Shown here: in pieces, positions 13,801-26,401 of the stretch | How positions within the stretch are numbered: position 1 is the stretch's first letter | Layout of the letters: every line of letters begins with the position of its first letter | Source of the DNA: Eonycteris spelaea | Taxonomy: Eukaryota; Chordata; Mammalia; Chiroptera; Pteropodidae | NCBI GenBank assembly: GCA_003508835.1 | Contig: PUFA01000203.1 | Span: 2,324,501-2,388,500, forward strand | DNA length: 64,000 nucleotides | Direction of reading: 5' to 3' | The notes under the pieces: generated by a model | The model's database searches: none | Told to the model about the DNA's origin: nothing | What the model saw: only the letters and a program-made list of their open reading frames with translations | Position numbers and translations under genes: made by a program

Positions 13801-16257
13801 GGAGTCTGGAGAGCCGAGAACCATCCTCCTCCTGTCACTTCCATCTGCCTGTCCCTCAAGGGCCAGAACTGCTATTACTTCTCGGAAGGGAAGGAGGCTG
13901 AACCTCGCACACCTCCTCAGGGGAGAAAGTGCTTTGTTGGTATGAGTGCTAGATGTGTACAGGTCAACAAACATTTTCATTCTCATAACTCAAAAGGGCA
14001 GGTGTTTTCTCCTTTGAAAGAATTGAAGAACTGAGATTTTCAAGGCCCCACCACTGAAGTGCTCTGTCAGAGCTATTTTTTTAAAATCTACAGTTCACTG
14101 GTTCTGAATCAACTCATGTGAATACAGGCAACAAACCACAGTAGTATCAGCAGTATGTGACTGTCACCAATGGAATTCATGTTCCAGTTGTCACATCTCA
14201 AAATATTTTTCAAAATTTTAGTAATCAGACCTGAAGCTAGACTTACTACTAAAGCATATATATTACTGTATCACAAATTATGCTTTTTAACATTTTGCTA
14301 ACTATATAATTGTCACAAATTATTTTTCTAATTTGATATCATTGGTTTCCTTTATTGTTTTTGCATTAAAAACATCTGAGAAGTGACCCAGACTTCACCA
14401 GATTGCCAGAATTGCCCAAGGAAAAAAAAAAAAGTTAAGACCCTGCACTCCTTAGAGGACCTCGTGGGAACAGTACAGCTGCGATGCACTGGAGCGCTCA
14501 GACACACACCCAGCCCCACCTCATCCGGCAGACGTGTGCCTGCCTACTGCTGCATGCCAGGCATGGCGCCCACTGCAGGAACCTTAAGACAGGGCACCAT
14601 TGAGGAGACAGGAACCTCCTAGTTCAGCGTAGACAGAAGAGTGGGGTGCTAGAGAGGCCATAGCCTCATTTGCCTAACAACTGGGACCCGATCAGGAATT
14701 AGAGAATCTTGATTTTAGTACGTGCACTTCAAGCAACCTGTTATTCTTCAGGGTGGTTTTTAAACAGTGTGAAGCTGTGAAACAGTAGGGAGAGAGGTTT
14801 AAGCCAATTAGGGCTCTGGAGGTCCTATCCTGAAGATACATAATAGGAACTAGGTATGAGGGCCTGGTGACAGTTTATACGGAAGGCCCATAAGTTCAGG
14901 CTGTTTGGTGGGGCAGGAAAGAGTTCCAGACACTGAAGAATTTGAAATAACCAAAGGCAGATGCCAAGAATGCTTCAAAGACACGTTTAAAGTTTTATTA
15001 AGGACAAGGTTACATACAAATCAGAATGTTCCCTAAAAATGACATTCTGAGCAAAAAAAGAAAAGGGGCCCCTGGATTTAAGAGGTCATTGGTGATCCAA
15101 AAAAGTTTCACGTTATAAGAATTAGAAATTGAAATCAAAGATTGTCACAATTTGGCGAAGGGAAGCATGTCACCTGGAGTTAAGTGCATGGGAAGGGTAA
15201 CTCTTGTAGGCGCAAGAACTGGAGTTTGTTACTTTGGCGACAGGATAAAGCCAGAGGTGGAGCCAAGTGTATTTCACCTCTTTACTCTTAAACGAAAACC
15301 ATGTCCCAAGGTCTGGGTTTTGAGTGCTTCTGCTGGATATTTATGACCACAAGGTTTTAAATGCATCATCTGCCCTGGATGTTATTATAACTATTATCTT
15401 TTGTTCTGGCCAACGCATAGATCAGTGTGAAGATTCAGGTGTCCTCCAGAAGTTCGTGGGTTCTTACCAGATCCTCCTCTACACCCTCTTTGCAGCGTTG
15501 GCATCAACAGCTTTCCTCTTTCTAGGTAAGGAGTCCTTATATTCAGCACGTGGACTTTGACTTGGAAACTGCCATTTCACAAACTAAATAAGGATGAAAA
15601 TTAGTTGTTTATCTCATCTAATTTGGGACAAGCAGTTGATATTGATTTAGCTGCCCTAGCCAGTAGTCTAGTAGGTCCTGCTTAACTTACAACTATCGAG
15701 AAGCAATAAATAATGTGGCAAACATACTCAGAAGGGGAAACCACTGCAAACCTAGCTTTGCTCACGCTCACAGCTAAACAGTTGTCTACACCTGCGCATC
15801 CTACCAACTTTTAGCCATAAGTCAATACCTCTCAAAGTTTAAGATTCCTAAACATGTTACTATTTAACTTGAAACATTACTTTAGAGCAATTAAAGCAGC
15901 TCTAAATGTTAAAGCTGACTCTGCCCCTCCCTTAAGGCCTGCCTTCAATGTCAGCATCACTAGGGGCGACCTTTCCCTTGTTCTTTTTCCAGCATACAAT
16001 GCCTTCCTAAACAAGTTACAGACAGTTCCAGTTGTTTACGTACCAACTCTAGGAACACCACAGCCAGGTAAGAATCGCATCATTACCTCCTGCAGATTTC
16101 AGGTAGCCGTCCTCATTCACCCTTCACCATCTCCCTTCCCCATTCACCTCTAGGTGCTTACACTGCCGCCACGCGTTGTCCCCCTCCGTTCATGAGTCCA
16201 CAGCCCCCAGCAGCCCAGAGTCGGCTACAACACTGGCTGTGGAGTATAAAGCACTAA
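1892..16257 (+). CDS. NUP210L: NUP210L, C-terminal third (13 exons), with two frame breaks
   Basis: This is the 3' part of the nuclear pore membrane glycoprotein 210-like gene, a gp210 paralogue with a large lumenal region and one membrane helix near the C-terminus. I place exons at 1892-2052, 2916-3007, 3849-4023, 4836-5011, 5460-5677, 7023-7175, 9169-9295, 11074-11223, 12498-12748, 13184-13385, 15421-15525, 15993-16067 and 16154-16257, together about 650 residues. Diagnostic pieces include VFEKLQLFHPECQPEQILMP, AIEPDTGLTFVGDVV, KNGMQRILIPFIPAFYINQS and the tail SRLQHWLWSIKH-stop. The membrane helix is in the 15421 exon (QILLYTLFAALAST). Splice phases agree except in two exons. Exon 1892-2052 is 161 nt although both its ends are phase 0. 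Exon 7023-7175 carries a 13-bp tandem duplication that brings an in-frame TGA at 7073. The donor after 5677 (GTCTGG) is also weak. The gene may be decaying in this species, or the assembly may be wrong here. Identification is firm and functional status is open. Confidence 0.93.
3085..3665 (+). mobile_element. L1 LINE 3' fragment
   Basis: The block resembles the 3' part of old mammalian L1 elements. It has a 'gttgaaattcacataacata' type start, a 'ttcggtggcatttagtaca' stretch, and further on 'ggatataccacattttgctt' and 'ctgctgtgaacattcatgca'. It sits inside a NUP210L intron and is interrupted by a GC-rich minisatellite (3245-3350). The family is assigned from remembered consensus wording, not from a search. 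Confidence 0.65.
3245..3350. repeat. GC-rich minisatellite, about 37-bp unit, about 2.7 copies
   Basis: Three imperfect copies of a unit built around 'cctcagcccctgccggcc' followed by an 'acgagcccccc' type spacer lie head to tail. They are embedded in the L1 fragment at 3085-3665. The copies differ by a few substitutions (for example 'ccactcag' against 'cccctcag'). Confidence 0.8.
4380..4540 (+). mobile_element. MIR-like SINE fragment
   Basis: A MIR-type core is visible: cytosine-poor 'aaccctataaggtaggcatt', 'attatccctattaaactgat' and a following 'gatt-caaagctgggcttct'. It lies in a NUP210L intron. The match is by eye and old. Confidence 0.45.
7700..7870. mobile_element. MIR/L2-type ancient repeat
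   Basis: The pattern 'ctttgaacacctagtgtggg', 'cttggcactttgcatctg' and 'ccaattttatcgatgagtaa' resembles the MIR/L2 class of ancient repeats. NUP210L intron. Confidence 0.4.
8395..8545. mobile_element. L2/MIR-type ancient repeat
   Basis: The text 'agacactcactggggcctgt', 'caattgtgctaggctctaga' and 'actccttctcttactgagct' follows the usual 'point of transmission, size, total, stock' style 3' end of L2-like repeats. NUP210L intron. Confidence 0.4.
9525..9690. mobile_element. MER5-like hAT-Charlie fragment
   Basis: The stretch runs from 'agaccagggacttccaaatg' through 'aggctccatccagaaacg', 'tttgggatggggcctaattc' and 'gagaattgttggacta'. This is the general word order of MER5-type nonautonomous hAT-Charlie elements. 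Assigned by eye. Confidence 0.45.
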
Positions 16258-16374
16258 CCTCCACTTGGACAAGTCCCCTTAACTGTAGGAGACTGGAGCG
16301 CTCTAGCTCTACACCAGGAGCCTAGCAACAACCTCCATACACATCAGATCCAAACAAGGCTTCTGAGAACTGTA

Positions 16375-16380
16375 AATAAA
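16375..16380 (+). terminator. NUP210L: Poly(A) signal of NUP210L
   Basis: AATAAA lies 118 nt after the NUP210L stop and is followed by a GT-rich stretch ('gttttgtgttcaagtggtgtg'-like). It sets a tail-to-tail gap of about 280 bp to the RPS27 3' end. Confidence 0.75.
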
Positions 16381-16689
16381 GGCTCCTAAGCTGTTTTGTG
16401 TTCAAGTGGTGTGTTGGATTGTATTTTAAAGAACTGTTAGTCTAATAACACTTAAAAGTGAAAGTAAAGTCCCCATTTGTATAGTGTATCACATTTGTAA
16501 CCCAGCTCCAAAGACTTATCAATGAGCCTTAGGTGGAAAGAAATGTCCCAAATGGACGTTTAAAGTACGTGGCTACTTACTTGCCCCAAATGACTCTAGC
16601 AGTCCAATCTCCTTGTTGCCCCTGAACACTTGAAGTAGGAACTTCCTAGCAGTAAAACAAGACAATAAACAGGATGTATCCAAAATGTG

Positions 16690-16695
16690 TTTATT
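16690..16695 (-). terminator. RPS27: Poly(A) signal of RPS27
   Basis: The plus strand reads TTTATT, so the minus strand reads AATAAA, 37 nt after the RPS27 stop. The very short 3' UTR is typical of ribosomal protein mRNAs. Confidence 0.85.
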
Positions 16696-16731
16696 GGGAT
16701 GGCTCCTCACTCATCTTAACTCCTGGTGCTT

Positions 16732-18236
<1,505 letters not shown>

Positions 18237-18239
18237 GTT

Positions 18240-18420
18240 CTCGGGAGGAGGTCGTCACCGCCGGAAAGGAGCGAGAGCGGAAATCCTGGCCCTTATATCC
18301 GCCGTCCTGACGGAAGTGACGAATGCGCTTCCGGCTGCCATGTTGGGAAGGTCATTCGCTCACGGTCCGTTCGCAGTGAGGCGCGGAGATGCCGCCATTT
18401 TAGGAAGGTCTGTCAACAGT
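18240..18420 (-). promoter_or_regulatory. RPS27: RPS27 promoter and 5' TOP start
   Basis: Read on the minus strand, the leader just before the ATG begins at a pyrimidine run (CTCCTTTCC, about 18266-18274), a good 5' TOP start. A TATA-like GGATATAAGG (18291-18300) lies about 25 nt upstream. Two ETS/GABP-type cores (CGGAAG, 18311-18316; CTTCCGG, 18329-18335) and a YY1-type GCCGCCATTTT (about 18390-18400) follow. This set is common in ribosomal protein promoters. The exact start site is inferred. Confidence 0.65.
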
Positions 18421-20212
18421 AGTGACACATGCGTCCCATGTTGAGTGAGCTGGCTCTCTTACACAGGTGAGCGTTTGCACCCTACGAAGGCATGAGTGGG
18501 GCACTTTGACAGTTGGAGCCGAGCAAATAGGAACTGCAGAGGAAGACAGCCCGACCGAGCGCTGTCCGGACTTCTTAAATTTCTTCACGATTTTTCAGTT
18601 GGGTTATAGTTTGCCCACTTTAAACAATTTAGAAATGTAAATGTAAAAAAATGAAGTCCTCATATTTCCCCCATCCCCAGCCTACGACTACAGTTGTTAA
18701 ATCGACTGTCTCCTTCGCCCCTTCCATCTAAAGATGAATACATCACCCCCGGAGCGCTGACTCGCTGCGACGTTCTATCAGGTCGACACTATTGCATGTG
18801 CATTTTACTGGTTAGGAAAGCGACGCACGGAGAAATCACATAAATGGTCAGAAGTACTACTAGACTGCCTTCCGAGAAGTCCGTGCCAGTGTACACCCGC
18901 ATCCTTTCCCCGCGTTTTCCCCAGCACTGCCTTTCCACGACTGCTAACCTTGGCAGCACTGACACCCTTGACGGAAGGAGAAGACAGGGAAAGTGAAGAC
19001 CAAAGCACCTTCTGCAATACTAACCAAAGGTTTGGGGTGTCTGTCATGAAGAAGGAATGAAGATGCCCCGGATGGCACCTAGAATATGGTTAATTCCAGA
19101 GAAAAGGAAGGGCAGGGCCCGAGAGTCCCCGCCAGCGGCAGGGGAGCCCGCGAGAGTGCCACCACCGGCTCAGCGGGGGAGCGCCCTCGTTTTGCTGCCT
19201 TTGCTAATTTCAAGGGTGCAAATATTCCCAACGTGGCAACAACGGTTCCAAACTACCCATGTGACATCGTTAAGCCCGGAGTTGGTAAGAGACATGCACA
19301 ATCTGTTCTCATAAACCAGTAAGAACTGGTCCCAGTTTGTCAACTGTAATTGAAAAAAAATTGTTTTAATTAAAAAACAAAAACAAAAACAAAAAACTGG
19401 TTCCAGCATACCGCTGACGGCTGGTCAAACCTCCGAGGAAGTGACATTTAAGCTGAACTCTCAAAGACAAGGAGTCAGCCATGCAACAGTCTTGGGGGAA
19501 GCGCCCTAGAGAAGAGCTCGTGAGCATGAACCCCAATGCCAGAGTGGGCTGTGGGAGAGCGCTGCCGAGATGCCGAGGTTCCAGCGAAGGCGGGGTACAC
19601 CCGCACAAGCCCGTTTTGGAGAGGCGAAAAGAATAACAAATTGCAAGGAACAAACAGTCCAGTTCCAGGCAAAATAAGACGGAAAGAACTAATGGAGCTT
19701 ATCAGAGTGAGCCGTAAAATTGAACAGTAATTAAAAGGACTTGTGAGAAATGGTTTGGCTGTGGTGAGAAGAAAGAGAGAAGACTCAAGATTTGTGATTA
19801 CAGCTTGAAACATGATGGGAGGTGGGAGAATGCACAAAATGGGATTAAATCGTGTTGAGGAAGGGGACAAAGATGTGAAGGGACAAGAGACACTTTCTCA
19901 CAACCAGTACACTATCTTTATACGAGGAGGATTCTTCTGATCCCATTAGAAAAGCAGTTATTCTGAATAATCTTTTCCAAAAGCCAAGATAAACTTGTGT
20001 CTTTGTAGCCACGTTCGCTGTACTTCAGTTTCCTGGTTGCCATGGCTACGCACCCACAGCCGTTCAGTGGGGTGTCAGGAACCCAGCCTCGGCTGTTAAA
20101 AGAGCCACATCTCATCGGCAGAGCGAGACCAGACAAGTGTAGTCCCTATCTCTGCCTTTCTGAGCTGGGGTCCCAGAAGGAAGACCGTTCCATCTGAAGC
20201 TCTGGGTGTGTC
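18421..20212. other. Intergenic region between RPS27 and RAB13
   Basis: I see no gene here. It holds only short open frames, an A-rich (AAAAAC)n stretch at about 19366-19396 that could be an old retroposon tail, and moderately CpG-rich unique sequence. Open frames around 19057-19330 have no recognisable product. Confidence 0.5.
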
Positions 20213-20272
20213 TGCGTGGCATGCGTGTCTGCGTGCGTGCGTGCGTGTGTTTGTGTGCGCGCGTGTGTTGGG
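20213..20272. repeat. (GCGT/GT)n microsatellite
   Basis: About 60 bp of alternating purine-pyrimidine sequence built of TGCG and TG steps, upstream of RAB13. It is imperfect, so likely old. Confidence 0.75.
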
Positions 20273-20639
20273 CCAAGGCGGGGCCCACACGCGGTATCAG
20301 TAACGTTTTCACTCTGCTCCACCAGGGGGCAGACTGACGCAACAAATAACCCCGCATTCCCGGGGCGTCCCGCTTCTTTCAAAAGTTGTTGGGAGTCTAG
20401 AACTGGGGGCTTGGAACACTCGCACCGGAACCCTGGAACTGCCCCCGGGGGCTGTCTTCCCTGAATGGCCCTTCCAAAAGTCGGCCCCAGCTTCTGCCAA
20501 CTCTCAGCGCCCTCCCGGCCGTCACCTTCATTCCTCCAAACTTTCTCCTTCTCCGAATTCCTCCGAAATTCCTTCCGCCCCGGTCATCTCGGTGAGACGT
20601 CTACTTCCTCTCGCCCCAGCCTCTGGCCGCAGACTGGAA

Positions 20640-21065
20640 AAACGAGGTCAAAGGTGGAGGGCGGTGATCGCAGTAGCACGCGGTGGGACAGGGCGCGGGA
20701 GGCCGGCCGGCCTGGGCCCTGGGCCCCGGGAGGCAGAAGGCCGGCTGGCCGGCGGGAGGGGCGGGGGCGGGCCGGGGGTGGGGCCCCGAGGCCGGCCGCC
20801 TCTCTTTCCCGAAGCCTGGGCGGGGAGCGAGGAAAACTTCCTGGCCTAGGCTCCCGGCGGCTCTGCCTGCCGGCCCTCCAATCCCGCCCGCCGGTGCCCG
20901 GCGCTTCCCCGCCCCTCCCCCGGCTCCCCCAGTGTCCGCCATGGCCAAAGCCTACGACCACCTCTTCAAGTTGCTGCTGATCGGGGACTCGGGGGTGGGC
21001 AAGACCTGTCTGATCATTCGCTTTGCAGAGGACAACTTCAACAACACTTACATCTCCACCATCGG
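20640..21065 (+). promoter_or_regulatory. RAB13: RAB13 CpG island promoter
   Basis: A dense CpG and GC-box stretch (GGGGCGGGGGCGGGCC near 20757) ends in RAB13 exon 1. No TATA box is placed. The start codon context GTCCGCCATGG is strong. The start site is not determinable by eye. Confidence 0.7.
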
Positions 21066-24000
21066 TGAGCCCACTGGCCATAGCCCAGACCCTCGACACC
21101 CCGCCGCCCTCAGCCCAGGCACCGGAGCACTCGTGGCCCCACCTCTCAGCTCCCCTAGAGCGAGGCTCCCAAGAAACTCCAGCCCCTCAGCCCCTGTCTC
21201 AGACCCATCCCCCACACGTGTCCAGTTGGTACCCAAACCCCTAACCTCTCTGCAGCCTTCAGGTGAGTCTTGCCTCTGCCAGCCCTTGGTTTCCTTGGTA
21301 CCTTCCTTGCCCCGCATCTCCCAGATCCACCATCCCCCAAACCTGTTCTGCGGGAACCGGGGCCCACTCCGCATTTCCTGTGTTCCATCTCCCTATCACC
21401 CGCCGCCTGCTTGCCTCCCTCCTTCCCACAGTTTCAGTGCATCCCCCCATTTTCACACTTCTCCCTGCCCCTCCACTTAACAGGACCGAGGGGCGGGTGG
21501 GGCAGAGTGGCCAGGTTGGCTCGAGGGTGGCCTAAGGACTGCGGTCATGAATGGGAAGGCAGCCTGGTGAAGAAGGTGGGAACGAGGGGACTTTTGGGGT
21601 CTCTGAGTCAGCCTGGTGACTCAGCCTCCTCCCTAGGCCTCCCAGCAGGCTGGGGGAGGCATCCAAGTTTCCACTCAGAACAGTGCTCCCCCTTCCCCCT
21701 CATCTTTCTTCATCTTCTCTGGTCTGGAAAATAAGACAAGGAGAGTCTCAAGACAATTCTGGTTAGCAGCAGGAAGGGGGAAATGCCCCTTATTCCCAGT
21801 TCAGTCTCAGGAGGAACCTTCCTTCACCTCAGACTTTCCTGGTTCCAAGGCTGGCCCACTACTAGTTAATCCACGTGGACTGGCTTCAGCTACCTTTCTC
21901 CTCACGCTGGACCCTATAGGGACAGGAGGGTGGGTGGGTGCCCAGAGAGGAGGGTTCTGGGAAAATAGAAGGGAAAAGGAATCTGAAAGTAATGTTTTGG
22001 AGGAGATAGGCTGAGTTGGCAAGGCCACTCGGACCCAAGGGGTGCCTTTGGGGCCTTAAGCCTCCCGCAGAATTGTCATCACCCTCTCCCCCAGCCAAAT
22101 CCGCAAGATCTGAGTAAAAACAACATGCTTGCTCTACAAACACGGGCTTGAGAATGTTCCTCCAGTGTTACACCTCCAGCCATGTCGCTGCTCCATTCTC
22201 GTCTCCCACCGCACACTTGTGCACACGCACACCCGTGCGTCTCAACTTCACCGTACGCTCTCCGCCCCCAGGCATTGATTTCAAGATCCGCACTGTGGAC
22301 ATCGAGGGGAAGAAGATCAAGCTGCAGGTGTGGTGAGTGGACCCCAGGACTCCCTGCCAGACTCCTGGTCTACCTCCTATGGCCCCTTTCCTCCTGTTCC
22401 GCTTCATTCCCGTCCTTTTCCCCGTTGCTTTTTTTCCAGCACTTGTAATCATTTCCGTCACTTCACTCAGATGGCCTTCCATCTCCCTTCCTGTTCGCTC
22501 GACTATTTTCAGCTTTTTTGGTAACTCTCGCCTCTCCCAGCCCTGGAGCTTCCTCTGAGCTGGACAACAAACGTGTGTTGAGCTACGATGTGCAAACAGG
22601 CTCCAAACAGCTCAGCAACGAGTAGCAGCCTTGAGACTTGGTTCTAAGTCTGATGCTCTCTCTAAACTATGGGGAGAGCGGACAAGCCGAGTGCGGAGGT
22701 TTGGCGTGGCTGTTCGGGGGGAAGCGGAAGGCGTTTCTGTGGTCCCAGGCTTCATGGTGGCGTTAGGGCCCCGCAGACTCGAACAGCCTGGCTCGATTCT
22801 GCTTCTGTCACAGCCATGACCTCCGTTAGTTATTTCTCCTCCCCAAATCCGTTTCCCCATTTGTAAAATGGGGACGATAAAACATGTGTCACAGGGACAG
22901 GATCGGGATGCAACACCGTGACGCACACATGTGAAGTGACACGTTCGCAGGGCTTCGGCCCAGCGAGCGCCCAGCGGAGGAGCCGGGAGGTCTTGTGGCT
23001 TCGGCCTCTGCCGCCCCCGGGACCAGCCCGTCTGTCTGTCACCCCCCTCCACTGTGCCCGGCTCTTCCTTTCAGCCCCATCACCTAGCAAAGCTGAATTC
23101 TTAGCTGGCGCCGGCTGGGGCCAGGGGTCTCTCTTTGGGGAGCCCTTCCCTGTGTCCCACCCCGTGACACATTCCACCTTCTCAGGGACACAGCCGGCCA
23201 AGAGCGATTCAAGACGATAACTACTGCCTACTACCGCGGAGCCATGGTGAGAGGCGCGGTGCGGGCGCGGGGTGCGGGGGAGGGGTGCGGGTGGAGGCGA
23301 CGACACGCAGGTCTCTGTGACACGCGTCTCTGCGCAGAGAGGCAGGGCTGGGGCAGGGGCAGTGGGGGTGCCCGCGTGGGCCGCAGGGGCCCCACCAGGC
23401 CTGGCGGTTTGACTCGTGGATAAAACTTGCAGGGTCACTTGGGGGACAGTGGGAGCCCTAGACGGGAGTGTGGCCCCTGGCGCCATTGCGAGCTCTGCCG
23501 TCCCCCAGGGCATTATCCTGGTGTATGACATCACGGACGAGAAATCCTTCGAGAACATCCAGAACTGGATGAAGAGCATCAAAGAGGTGAGGGCGACCCA
23601 GGAGCAGGGAGGGGCCGCGGCGCCGCGCGCGGCCCCGCGTGACGCGGGGGGCCTCTCTGCCCCCAGAATGCCTCGGCTGGGGTGGAGCGCCTGCTGCTGG
23701 GGAACAAGTGCGACATGGAGGCCAAGAGGAAGGTGCGGCGGGAGCAGGCGGACAAGGTCAGGGGCGGGCGGACAAGGTCAGGGGCCGGGCGGGCTCAGCG
23801 CTCGGGCATCCGCCCTTTTTCCAACCTCCTTCCCGCCCCCCCCACCCCTACAGCTGGCTCGCGAGCACGGAATCCGATTTTTTGAGACAAGCGCCAAATC
23901 CAGCATGAATGTGGACGAGGTGAGGTACCCTGACCCCCGCCCCCGGCCCCGGGAGGGAGATGGCGCCCGCGGGCCGACGGACCTTGTCCCCCTCCGCCGC

Positions 24001-24326
24001 GTCCTGACCGCCCCGCTCCCCGCCAGGCCTTCAGCTCCCTGGCCCGGGACATCTTACTCAAGTCGGGAGGCCGGCGAGCGGTGAGTCGGCCCCGCTGGGC
24101 TGAGTGTGGGGGCTGGGGGGAGCCACGCGAAGTCCCCCCCCCCCCCCGTGAGGGTGGGTACCCCCCCACACACACACACACAAACAGTGAACAGCCTGAG
24201 ACCCCAGCCAGCCGTCCGGCCCCGACCCTGTGCCCTCCTTTCTGCCTCTAGGGAAACAGCGGCAAGCCCCCCAGCGCCGACCTGAAAACCGGTGACAAGA
24301 AGAACGCCAAGTGCTCCCTGGGCTGA
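20941..24326 (+). CDS. RAB13: Ras-related small GTPase Rab-13
   Basis: Eight coding exons: 20941-21064, 22272-22332, 23186-23246, 23509-23586, 23667-23756, 23854-23919, 24027-24080 and 24252-24326. They give 202 residues, one fewer than human (KKNAKCSLG where human has KKNTNKCSLG). Guanine-nucleotide motifs are complete: P-loop GDSGVGKT (15-22), WDTAGQ (62-67), NKCD (121-124) and ETSAK (149-153). The C-terminal CSLG box directs prenylation. Rab13 controls traffic from the trans-Golgi and recycling compartments to tight junctions and the leading edge. All phases agree and no frame break is seen. The donor of exon 5 is followed by a 20-bp tandem copy of itself. The 3' UTR is GA-rich, as in the human mRNA that localises to protrusions. 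Confidence 0.97.
22780..22890 (-). mobile_element. MIR-like SINE fragment in RAB13 intron 2
   Basis: 'cgattctgcttctgtcacag' and 'tccgtttccccatttgtaaa' followed by ATGGGGACGATAA are the familiar MIR words. Fragmentary. Confidence 0.5.
24130..24184. repeat. RAB13: Poly(C) and (CA)n simple repeats, RAB13 intron 7
   Basis: A run of about twelve C is followed by GTGAGGGTGGGTA, then C7 and (CA)n. It is a likely length-variable site between exons 7 and 8. Confidence 0.8.
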
Positions 24327-24448
24327 GGGCGCCTGGTCGCCTCCCCGCCCTAAGCCTGGAGGCTGAGCTTGAGTGGGGGCAGGGCCGAGGGGCTGGGGGG
24401 CTCGGCAGGTGGGGCCTGGAGGGTAGAGATGGATACCAGGTGAGCAAG

Positions 24449-24600
24449 CGGAGGGAAAATGAAGAAGAAAACGAGGAAGACGAGGAAGAAAGGAAAGAGG
24501 AGGGAACGAAAGGAGGCAGAACGGGGCGGGGAGAAGACAGAGGGGAAGAACCGAGGAAGTGGAAGGAGGTGCGGGGAGGTGGGGAGAGGGGGCAGCGGGA
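24449..24600 (+). promoter_or_regulatory. RAB13: GA-rich 3' UTR element of RAB13
   Basis: About 150 nt of the 3' UTR are almost pure A and G, with repeated GAGGAAGA and GAAGAAGA words. Human and mouse RAB13 mRNA is known to be targeted to cell protrusions through GA-rich 3' UTR sequence. The match in position and composition suggests the same localisation element here, which is inference. Confidence 0.65.
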
Positions 24601-24762
24601 GGGCAGCCCTGGGCCTCGGGCCCACTGGGGGTGCCCTGGCAAAGGTGCATGTGGACGGATGGCTGATTCTGGTACCCATCAGGTTTGAGGGTCCCATGAG
24701 AGGCTGGTCAGTACCGCCCTCTGAGGGTTCGGTCCTATCCTGTCACTCTGCATGGTCTCAGC

Positions 24763-24768
24763 ATTAAA
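24763..24768 (+). terminator. RAB13: Poly(A) signal of RAB13 (ATTAAA)
   Basis: An ATTAAA variant signal lies 437 nt after the stop, followed by a T/GT-rich stretch. It is the only plausible signal near the stop. Confidence 0.7.
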
Positions 24769-25134
24769 GGCCACCATCTGCTCAGATGTCCCTGGTTTGG
24801 GTAGCGTTCGTTATTGTCAGATTGCTTTCTACTCAGACCCAACCCCTGCTGCGAGGTGGTGGGCCGCCTTGTCTGGCTGGGTGTCCGGGGAGCTGGGACC
24901 AGTCCGACAGCCCCGCTTCCCCGGCCGCTTTGGTGAGGAAGACAGCGAGGAGCACAGGGTGTGGACGCGCTCTCCCCATCATAGGGCTGGGGGACCACTG
25001 TGCGCGGCCTTGTCCAGGAGATTCCAGGTTTTTGTGTTTTTTTTTTAAGAAGGACACTTTTGGGGGCCTCCCCAAGGGAGTGGCAGCCGTAGCCTGAGGG
25101 AAATGACAGGGCCTAGTGTGTTACTCGTGATTTT

Positions 25135-25330
25135 TGCAAGCATCTCTGATTCTGCCAGCAGTCCCTTTAGGTAGCTGGTAGGCATTACCATCCGCTTTTA
25201 TAGAGGAGGAAATGAGACACAGAAGAGGTTCATTTATTCATAAAGATTTATTGGCATCTACTATTTGGCAAGCAGTGGTCAAGTTAACATAACTGACCTT
25301 TGGGTGGTCTTATGAGGAACAAGCGAATTT
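25135..25330. mobile_element. MIR plus L2-type debris
   Basis: The words 'ccctttaggtagctggtagg', 'ataga-ggaggaaatgagaca' and 'atttattcataaagatttat' with 'ggcatctactatttggcaag' are of MIR and L2 3' end type. Confidence 0.45.
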
Positions 25331-26401
25331 TAACAGAAACAGCCACTAACTCCTGGATTACAAAGAGGCAAAAGAAACACCCCCGAAAAACTCAGGCTTG
25401 AGACACAGCCCCCCTAAGTATACATAGCCCCCTCTCACTCAATACACAATACTTTTTAAGCAGCATCTCACAGGTCGGCTTTTTATCGGGTAATGAAAAC
25501 GCCAGATGGATTTAGACACAATTCTTCTAGAAGTTTTTTCAAGGATGTGATGATCAAGGCATTTAAGAAGTCCCTAAGCCTGCAGGTGGATGTGAGTGGC
25601 TCATGCCTCAGGTCAGCAGCAAAGCCTTTTTCGTGGTGCTGACAAAAGAGGACACTCAGGAAAAAGTCTGACAGTTGCTGGGGGTGGGGAAACTTGGAAT
25701 TAATTTGATAAACATGGAAAATAGATTGATAAATGGGTTAGGTATCTAAGCTTTGATGGGGTAATATCCTTCCCTGTGGCTTATGTTCGAGCTCCATAGT
25801 CAACTGCCCGGCGAGTTTAATTTGCTCAAGAGCTGAAGAAAGACTTGCATGTGAATCCCAGGAAGATGGACTACCCCAGAACAGATTATCTTAAAATTCA
25901 GTTTCAGCACAGACACCCTAGTCCTTTGCTTGGTATGGCTGTTGAAAGTGAGATCCGACAGGGTCTCACAGCTTTGTGGTGAGACGTGGTGGGGTTGGGT
26001 AGGGAGTCACAGAATACTAGATCTCAGCCCAAACTTTTGTGATAGCTAAACACGACTGGGGAAAAACCCACACCCTACTTTCTGTAACGTACAACTACTG
26101 ACCCACGAATAACAGAGGAAAACGAGGCACGAGCAAAATTAAAGCTCAGCCTTCTCCAGGATTGTGTTTCCAGCTCTCACCCAACAATCTTTCCGCAGCC
26201 AGGTAGTTCCTGCTCCTCAGAAGCTGGTTTTAAGGCAGAACTTCTGGGATGTAGCATCAGATAGCCTGTGAATTCCAAACTGAAGTGCTCTAGTCCTTAG
26301 GGATGTTGGGGGGGGGGAAGGGCGGGCTGGTGAGGGGGTGAGGAGCAGCTGAGGCCTCTAGGCTAGACAGACTTGGGGGTGGGGAGACTGGAGCAGTTAG
26401 C

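Noticed and set aside
20683..21480. 265-codon plus frame across the RAB13 start
   Set aside because: It is the RAB13 exon 1 frame extended by its stop-poor CpG leader and read on into intron 1. Only 20941-21064 is coding.
22830..23582. 250-codon minus frame opposite RAB13 exons 3-4
   Set aside because: Antisense shadow of GC-rich RAB13 introns and exons.
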